Shown here: in pieces, positions 58,916 to 64,000 of the stretch
How the letters are laid out: each line of letters starts with the position of its first letter
Position numbering within the stretch: position 1 is the first letter of the stretch
Assembly (NCBI RefSeq): GCF_017356015.1
Contig: NZ_JAFIQV010000002.1
Span: forward strand, 62,001 to 126,000
DNA from: Azospirillum sp. SYSU D00513
GTDB taxonomy: Bacteria > Pseudomonadota > Alphaproteobacteria > Azospirillales > Azospirillaceae
Direction of reading: 5' to 3'
DNA: 64,000 bases
Notes under the pieces: generated by a model
What the model was told of the DNA's origin: nothing
What the model saw: the letters and a program-made list of their open reading frames with translations, nothing else
The model's database searches: none
Translations under genes and position numbers: made by a program

Positions 58916-59263
58916 TTACTTGGCCTTGCGCGCCTTCTTCTCGTCGATGCCGCTCGTGCCCTCCCGTCCGGCCAGCAGTTCCCAGACCTGGGCCGGCTCC
59001 AGCCCGGCGTCGGCCCACAGCACCGTCAGATGATAGAGCAGGTCGGCGGATTCCGCGGCGAGCTTGTCCTTGTCGCCGCGCATCGCCTCGATGACGGTCT
59101 CGACCGCCTCCTCGCCGACCTTCTGGGCGATCTTGGCGGTGCCGCGCCCGAACAGCTTGGCGGTGTAGGAGCTGTCGGGATCGGCGCCCTTGCGCGACCG
59201 GACGGTCGCGTAGAGACGGTCCAGCACCTCGGCGTTGTGTTTCACCTTCGCGCCCTCAGCCAT
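58916..59263 (-). CDS. hisE: Phosphoribosyl-ATP pyrophosphatase
   Basis: HisE hydrolyses phosphoribosyl-ATP to phosphoribosyl-AMP, the second step of histidine synthesis. The 115-residue product shows [20 protein letters not shown] followed by [10 protein letters not shown] and [17 protein letters not shown]. Start 59263 overlaps the hisF 3' end by 8 bp. HisI is not in this window. Confidence 0.97.
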   Translation of the reverse strand: MAEGAKVKHNAEVLDRLYATVRSRKGADPDSSYTAKLFGRGTAKIAQKVGEEAVETVIEAMRGDKDKLAAESADLLYHLTVLWADAGLEPAQVWELLAGREGTSGIDEKKARKAK

Positions 59264-60044
59264 GGACCGGCGCCTTGGCCGCGATGGTCGGGCGGACGGG
59301 AATGGCGCCCTTCGCCAGGGCGGCCTTCGCCTCGCCGATGGTGTAGGTGCCGAAATGAAAGATCGAGGCGGCGAGCACCGCGCTGGCGTGGCCCTCGCGG
59401 ATCCCCTCGACCAGATGGTCCAGCGTGCCGACGCCGCCGGACGCGATGACCGGCACCGGGACCGCATCGGCGACCGCGCGGGTCAGCTCCAGGTCGAAGC
59501 CGCTCTTGGTGCCGTCGCGGTCCATGGAGGTCAGCAGGATCTCGCCCGCGCCATAGGAGGCGAGGCGCTGCGCCCATTCGACGGCGTCCAGCCCCGTGGC
59601 GTTGCGGCCGCCATGGGTGAAGACCTCCCATTTGCCGGGAGCGGTGCGCTTGGCGTCGATGGCGACGACGATGCACTGCGCGCCGAACTTCTCGGCACCC
59701 TCGCGCACGAACTCCGGCCGGTGCACGGCGGCGGTGTTGATCGACACCTTGTCGGCGCCGGCCAGCAGCAGCTTGCGGATGTCCTCGACCTGGCGGACGC
59801 CGCCGCCGACGGTGAGCGGCATGAAGACCTGCTCGGCCGTGCGGCGCACCACGTCGTAGATGGTGTCGCGGTTCTCGGAGCTGGCCGTGATGTCGAGGAA
59901 GGTCAGCTCGTCGGCACCCTCGCGGTCATAGATGCGGGCCTGCTCGACCGGATCACCGGCGTCGACCAGATCCACGAAGTTGACCCCCTTGACGACCCGG
60001 CCGTCCTTGACGTCCAGGCAGGGGATGACGCGCGTCTTCAGCAT
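59256..60044 (-). CDS. hisF: Imidazole glycerol phosphate synthase, cyclase subunit
   Basis: HisF, with ammonia from HisH, makes imidazole glycerol phosphate and AICAR. The 262-residue half-barrel repeat protein begins [20 protein letters not shown] with catalytic Asp11; the second catalytic Asp is in IVVAIDAKR. Start at 60044 overlaps the hisA stop (TGATG) and the 3' end overlaps hisE. Confidence 0.98.
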   Translation of the reverse strand: MLKTRVIPCLDVKDGRVVKGVNFVDLVDAGDPVEQARIYDREGADELTFLDITASSENRDTIYDVVRRTAEQVFMPLTVGGGVRQVEDIRKLLLAGADKVSINTAAVHRPEFVREGAEKFGAQCIVVAIDAKRTAPGKWEVFTHGGRNATGLDAVEWAQRLASYGAGEILLTSMDRDGTKSGFDLELTRAVADAVPVPVIASGGVGTLDHLVEGIREGHASAVLAASIFHFGTYTIGEAKAALAKGAIPVRPTIAAKAPVHG

Positions 60045-60793
60045 CACTTGGCCTCGCTGGGCACGGCGGGGGCCGACAGCAGCGCCAGGGCTTCGGCCGG
60101 GTCGATGCGGCCATCGTAGAGCGCGCGGCCGCAGATGACGCCCTCGATGCCGGTGTGCTCTTCCGTCTTCAGCGCCCGCAGGTCGTCGATGGAGGAGACG
60201 CCGCCCGACGCGATCACCGGGGTGGTCAGGTGGAAGGCAAGGTCCGAGGTCGCCTCGACGTTCACGCCGGCCATGGCGCCATCGCGGTTGATGTCGGTGT
60301 AGATGATCGCGGCCACGCCCGAATCCTCGAACTTCAGCGCGAGGTCTAGCGCCTTGATGTTGGAGGTCTCGGCCCAGCCGGACACGGCGACGAAGCCCTC
60401 GCGCGCGTCGATGCCGACGGCGACCTTGCCGGGGAAGGCGCGGCAGGCGTCCTTTACCAGGGCCGGGTCGCGCAGCGCGATGGTGCCGAGAATGACGCGG
60501 CGCACGCCGCGCTCCAGCCACATGCCGATGGTCTTCAGGTCGCGGATGCCGCCGCCGAGCTGGACCGGCATGGAGACCGAGGCGAGGATGCGGTCCACCG
60601 CCTCGGCGTTGACCGGGCGGCCCTCGAAGGCGCCGTTCAGGTCCACCAGGTGCAGCCACTCGAAGCCCTGGTCCTGGAACTGGCGGGCCTGTTCGCCGGG
60701 GTCGGTGTTGAAGACGGTCGCCTGGCTCATTTCGCCGCGCAGCAGGCGCACGCAGGCACCGTCCTTCAGGTCGATGGCAGGGTAGAGGATCAT
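60044..60793 (-). CDS. hisA: ProFAR isomerase
   Basis: HisA isomerises the ribosyl moiety of N'-ProFAR. The 249-residue TIM barrel begins [20 protein letters not shown] with catalytic Asp8; [12 protein letters not shown] and [16 protein letters not shown] are typical. It overlaps hisF by 1 bp and the upstream GNAT gene by 4 bp. Confidence 0.98.
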   Translation of the reverse strand: MILYPAIDLKDGACVRLLRGEMSQATVFNTDPGEQARQFQDQGFEWLHLVDLNGAFEGRPVNAEAVDRILASVSMPVQLGGGIRDLKTIGMWLERGVRRVILGTIALRDPALVKDACRAFPGKVAVGIDAREGFVAVSGWAETSNIKALDLALKFEDSGVAAIIYTDINRDGAMAGVNVEATSDLAFHLTTPVIASGGVSSIDDLRALKTEEHTGIEGVICGRALYDGRIDPAEALALLSAPAVPSEAK

Positions 60794-61338
60794 TGCGGCG
60801 TCTCGTCCAATGGCGTGTCTTGCGTCAGGTGCTTGGCGTAGAAGTATCCGGCCAGCCGGCGGCCGTTCACCAGCGCGTAGAAGGGATGGCTTCCCCAGCG
60901 CTTGAAGCCCAGCGATTCATAGAGCGTGATGGCGGCGTCCTGGGTTTCCCGGACGTCCAGGTTCAGGATGCGGAAGCCGCCGTCGAGCGCCTCCTTCTCC
61001 ACCGCCAGGGTCAGCAGCCGGGCGAGCCCATGGCCGCGCGCCCAGGGGGCGACGAAGGAGGTGGTGAGGCTGGCGGCGTGGGCCTGCGCCTCGTTGTTGC
61101 GCGGCGGCTTGACGAGCTGCGCCGAGGCGCAGATCACCCCGTCGAGCCTTCCGACGAACAGGATGCGCTCGGGCACCATCAGGACGCCCTTCCAGTAGCG
61201 CTCCATCACGTCGCGCGGCGGCGGCTCGACCCAGCCGAAGCCGCCGCCGGCCTTGATGGCGTCGTCGGCGGCGTCGCAGAGGTCGTGCAGGTCGGCGCCC
61301 TTCAGCGTCTCGATGCGGTCGACGGAGATGGCGGCCAT
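60790..61338 (-). CDS. GNAT-family N-acetyltransferase within the his operon
   Basis: The 182-residue product has the GNAT core: [11 protein letters not shown] (strand 3), [20 protein letters not shown] with the acetyl-CoA loop [10 protein letters not shown], and [13 protein letters not shown] near the C-terminus. It lies between hisH and hisA, overlapping hisA by 4 bp, so it is made together with histidine enzymes. A non-his reading frame is known at an equivalent place in Azospirillum his clusters. The acyl acceptor is unknown. Confidence 0.92.
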   Translation of the reverse strand: MAAISVDRIETLKGADLHDLCDAADDAIKAGGGFGWVEPPPRDVMERYWKGVLMVPERILFVGRLDGVICASAQLVKPPRNNEAQAHAASLTTSFVAPWARGHGLARLLTLAVEKEALDGGFRILNLDVRETQDAAITLYESLGFKRWGSHPFYALVNGRRLAGYFYAKHLTQDTPLDETPQ

Positions 61339-61339
61339 G

Positions 61340-61984
61340 TCAGGCCCGCCATTTCAGGAAGTTGGCGATCAGCGCGAGGCCGGTCGCCTGGCTCTTTTCC
61401 GGGTGGAACTGCGTGCCGACGAGGTTGTCGCGCCCGATCACCGCGGTGAAGGCCCCGCCGTAATCGGCCGTCGCGATGACGTCGCGCGGATCCGCGCAGG
61501 CGATCCGGTAGGAATGGACGAAATAGGCGTGGGCGCCCGGCTCGATGCCGTCCAGCACCGGGTGCGCGCGGCTGAAGGCCAGCTCGTTCCAGCCCATGTG
61601 CGGGATCTTCAGGGAGGGATCGGCGGGCTCCAGCGGCACGACCTCCGCCTTCATCCAGCCCAGCCCCTCGTGCACGCCGTGTTCGTGCCCGCGCTCGGCC
61701 ATCAGCTGCATGCCGACGCAGATGCCGAGGAAGGGACGGCCCTTGCGCAGCACCACCTCGTCCAGCGCTTCCAGCATGCCGGGGACGGCGGAGAGGCCGC
61801 GCTTGCACTCGGCGAAGGCACCCACGCCGGGCAGCACCACGCGGTCGGCCTTGCGGACGACGTCGGCGTCGTCGGTGACCAGCACCGTGCAGGCCAGCCC
61901 GCCGTCGGCGGCCGCGCGTTCCACCGCCTTGGCGGCGGAGCGCAGGTTGCCGGAACCGTAATCGATCAGAGCAACGGTAGACAT
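61340..61984 (-). CDS. hisH: Imidazole glycerol phosphate synthase, glutaminase subunit
   Basis: HisH releases ammonia from glutamine and channels it to HisF. The 214-residue class I amidotransferase has [20 protein letters not shown], the nucleophile Cys in [11 protein letters not shown], and His-Glu in TQFHPEKSQ. It is 58 bp downstream of hisB; the stop is 1 bp from the GNAT start. Confidence 0.98.
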   Translation of the reverse strand: MSTVALIDYGSGNLRSAAKAVERAAADGGLACTVLVTDDADVVRKADRVVLPGVGAFAECKRGLSAVPGMLEALDEVVLRKGRPFLGICVGMQLMAERGHEHGVHEGLGWMKAEVVPLEPADPSLKIPHMGWNELAFSRAHPVLDGIEPGAHAYFVHSYRIACADPRDVIATADYGGAFTAVIGRDNLVGTQFHPEKSQATGLALIANFLKWRA

Positions 61985-62042
61985 CAGCTCAAAACCTTGC
62001 TGGAGGGCGGCACGGACGCGGCGCCCTCATGAAAGCCGCCCG

Positions 62043-62666
62043 TCAGAGGGAACCGCCGAGGGTGCCCTTGGTCGAGGGAATGGCGTCGCGCTTGCGCGGG
62101 TCGATCTCGATGGCCGCGCGCACCGCGCGGGCGAGCGCCTTGTAGCAGCTCTCCACGATGTGGTGGTTGTTCTCGCCGTAGAGGTTTTCGACGTGCAGCG
62201 TCACGCCGGCCGCCACCGCGAAGGCCTGGAACCATTCCCGGAACAGCTCGGTGTCCATGTCGCCGATCTTGTCGCGGGTGAACTCCACCTTCCAGATCAG
62301 GAAGGGCCGGTTGGAGAAGTCGAGCGCCACGCGCGTCAGCGCCTCGTCCATCGGCAGGTAGCTGTGGCCGTAACGCTGGATGCCCTTGCGGTCGCCGAGC
62401 GCCTTGTTCAGGGCCTGCCCGATGGCGATGCCGCTGTCCTCGGTCGTGTGATGGAAATCGATGTGGAGGTCGCCTTCGGCCACCACCGTCAGGTCCATCA
62501 GGCTGTGCCGGGACAGCTGTTCCAGCATGTGGTCGAGGAAGCCGACCCCCGTCCGCACGTCGTAGACGCCGGTTCCATCCAGGTTGATCGCCACCCGGAT
62601 GCGGGTTTCGTTGGTGTTCCGCTCGATCGTGGCGCGGCGGGCGCCGTTCGCAAGGCTCTGGTCCAT
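62043..62666 (-). CDS. hisB: Imidazoleglycerol-phosphate dehydratase
   Basis: HisB dehydrates imidazole glycerol phosphate. The 207-residue product carries the two metal-binding His clusters ([11 protein letters not shown] and NNHHIVES) plus [20 protein letters not shown]. It is the monofunctional form without the phosphatase domain found in E. coli. Start 62666 begins [11 protein letters not shown]; an upstream frame exists but is not conserved in character. It appears to head the hisB-H-GNAT-A-F-E-HIT transcript. Confidence 0.98.
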   Translation of the reverse strand: MDQSLANGARRATIERNTNETRIRVAINLDGTGVYDVRTGVGFLDHMLEQLSRHSLMDLTVVAEGDLHIDFHHTTEDSGIAIGQALNKALGDRKGIQRYGHSYLPMDEALTRVALDFSNRPFLIWKVEFTRDKIGDMDTELFREWFQAFAVAAGVTLHVENLYGENNHHIVESCYKALARAVRAAIEIDPRKRDAIPSTKGTLGGSL

Positions 62667-62803
62667 GGAAGGGATTTCTAGCAGGAAGACCGCGGGGGCG
62701 CCAGCGGTCCGACGAAGGAAATAGGCAGCGCCCCAGACCCCCGGTTGCGGCATTCGGACGCATGCGCTATCGTTTCTTACACGCATAGCGAGCATATCCC
62801 CTT

Positions 62804-64000
62804 ATGCTGACACGCTTCCTCCCCAGGCTTTCCGCCCTCGCCGCACTGCTCCTGGCCTCCTGCGGGACATGGCTGCCGATGCCGCATGATGCGTCCGGCC
62901 CCGGTGCCTCGCCCGCCGTGCCCGGACCGCCGCCGGTCGCGCGTGACGCAACCGAACCCCTGCGCTTCGGCGGGCTGGGCTTCGGCGCCCTGCGGCGCGG
63001 GGCGGAGATCGGGCGCTACAACTGGAACATCGACTGCGCGCCGCCCTACGAGCGCGTCTTCTGGACCTCGGGCTGGAACCTGCGGCAGGGATCGGGCGTG
63101 GAGGGCCGGTTCCGCGAGGTGATGGCCGACGCCGGCTTCCATGTCGCGGGATCCCCCGGCGGCGCGCTGGCGCCCGCGCAGGACCGCCGCCGCGCCCGGT
63201 ACGAGGTGACGGGGGAGTTGCGTCACGTCGCGTTGGAGCTGTGCCGGCGCCGCCACTGGCTGACCGGCAGCGACCAGGGCGTTTCCGGCACCGGCGCCGT
63301 TGCGGTGGACTGGTCGGTCTTCACGGCGGGCGAGGGGCGGCTGGTCCACCGGCTCTCGACCCGCGGAACCGCGGCGCTGGATGGCGGGGTGGCGCAGGGC
63401 GACATCGCGCTGCTGGAGGAGGCGGTGGCCGCCGCGGCCGGAGCGCTGGCCGCCGATCCCGGCTTCCGCGCCGCCCTGTCCCGCGGCGGCGGCGGGTTGC
63501 GTCACGCCCCCGCCGGGCCGGACGCCGCCGACCCCCTGGCCATGGACTTCCACGTCCCGGAATCCTGGGCCATGAGCGTCAACCCGCTTGCGGCCGTCAA
63601 CCCGGACGCGCCGGTTGACGCCGTTTCGCGGGTTGACGCACCCCTGCCGGCGGCGCATCCGCCCGCAGGGCCGGTCGCGCCCGGCGGATCCTCCGCCGCG
63701 ATGGGGCATTCCGGCGCAGCATTGCTCGTCCAAAGCCCACCGCCCTCCGGCGAAGCCCTGCTCGACCCGGTCGAACGGGCGGCATCGGCGCTGGTCCGTG
63801 TCGGCAACGGGCGCGGCGTGGTGATCGGGGAGGCGGGCGGCGGGTCGGTGATCCTGACGGCGTCCGCGGGGGTTGACGCAACCGTCAAGGTGCGGCCCGC
63901 GACCGGCGTGTCGCTCGACGGCACGGTGGAGGCGCGCGATGCCCCGACCGGGCTCGCGCTGGTCCGGGTGCCGGCGCGGCTGCCGGCACTGCCGGTGCGC
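62804..64000 (+). CDS. Large lipoprotein with degenerate trypsin-like C-terminal region (truncated by window end)
   Basis: The frame is open from ATG 62804 to the last base (399 codons) with no stop. It starts with a lipoprotein signal ending LLASC (Cys20). Residues ~40-230 form an unassigned domain (RFGGLGFGALRRGAEIGRYN, WTSGWNLRQGSGVEGRF). A Pro/Ala-rich spacer (~260-320) leads to ALVRVGNGRGVVIGEAGG, SVILTASAG and GLALVRVPAR, which resemble strands of a trypsin/DegP fold, but with no catalytic His-Asp visible so far. Divergent from hisB. Confidence 0.85.
   Translation, partial: MLTRFLPRLSALAALLLASCGTWLPMPHDASGPGASPAVPGPPPVARDATEPLRFGGLGFGALRRGAEIGRYNWNIDCAPPYERVFWTSGWNLRQGSGVEGRFREVMADAGFHVAGSPGGALAPAQDRRRARYEVTGELRHVALELCRRRHWLTGSDQGVSGTGAVAVDWSVFTAGEGRLVHRLSTRGTAALDGGVAQGDIALLEEAVAAAAGALAADPGFRAALSRGGGGLRHAPAGPDAADPLAMDFHVPESWAMSVNPLAAVNPDAPVDAVSRVDAPLPAAHPPAGPVAPGGSSAAMGHSGAALLVQSPPPSGEALLDPVERAASALVRVGNGRGVVIGEAGGGSVILTASAGVDATVKVRPATGVSLDGTVEARDAPTGLALVRVPARLPALPVR

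Noticed and set aside
63218..63880. Recurrent GTTGACGC / TTGCGTCA octamers in the terminal lipoprotein gene
   Set aside because: They fall in frame as repeated Val-Asp-Ala codons and are too irregular in spacing to be a site array.

Overview
The window is one contiguous piece of a GC-rich alphaproteobacterial chromosome, most likely Azospirillum or a close relative in the Rhodospirillales. The main reasons are the conserved alphaproteobacterial gene blocks, the SAM-II riboswitch before metZ, and a his cluster that ends in a 122-residue HIT-family gene, as I recall from Azospirillum brasilense. Almost all of it is housekeeping DNA. I see no prophage, no intact insertion sequence, no CRISPR array, and no tRNA or rRNA gene.

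The most important locus is the probable chromosomal replication origin at about 47.14-47.52 kb. It lies between the pyruvate-phosphate-dikinase regulator (minus strand) and hemE (plus strand), the junction that holds Cori in Caulobacter. It contains a perfect DnaA box, several near-matches, GANTC sites and an AT-rich stretch. To its left, on the minus strand, run PPSR-maf-aroE-coaE-dnaQ, then mnmE-mnmG-rsmG-parA-parB. To its right, on the plus strand, run hemE-hemH-hemJ-rho, and then secB is reached. Three parS sites (35.2, 37.6 and 45.2 kb) lie within about 12 kb of the origin. GGATCC is strongly over-represented from the origin through hemJ.

Layout. 0-5 kb: an unknown small gene, a pRiA4b ORF-3-like fusion and a hybrid histidine kinase. 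4.9-8.2 kb: murJ, trpS, pcp. 8.3-15.9 kb: gshB, a SirB1-like gene, yraN, rsmI, an LpoA-like lipoprotein, folA, hemW, rdgB, rph. 16-18.6 kb: a PIN/RHH toxin-antitoxin pair set between rph and hrcA-grpE. 18.8-22 kb: a methyltransferase behind a double palindrome, DUF486, DUF1848 and two unknown genes. 22.6-25.8 kb: dnaK-dnaJ. 25.9-32.7 kb: azoR with a divergent LysR gene, a Bax-inhibitor-1 protein, SAM-II riboswitch-metZ, a phasin-like gene, an SH3 protein and a 2-hydroxyacid dehydrogenase. 32.7-39.6 kb: the par/mnm block, with REP-type repeats and a small nested inverted-repeat element, followed by a ferredoxin and DUF6489. 39.8-43.6 kb: YyaL-like, ogt, qor. 43.6-51.9 kb: the origin region. 52-58 kb: a LysR/oxidoreductase pair, secB, fxsA, a Tim44-like gene, mltA, DUF1206. 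58.1-64 kb: a fused toxin-antitoxin remnant, HIT, hisEFA-GNAT-hisH-hisB (minus strand), and a lipoprotein cut off by the window end.

Functionally, replication start and segregation (oriC, parS, ParAB, DnaQ), tRNA modification (MnmEG), late haem synthesis (HemE, an atypical HemH, HemJ, HemW), proteostasis (HrcA, GrpE, DnaK, DnaJ, SecB) and histidine and methionine synthesis make up most of the content. Gene direction flips at the origin, so the genes nearest it on each side are co-directional with the replication forks.
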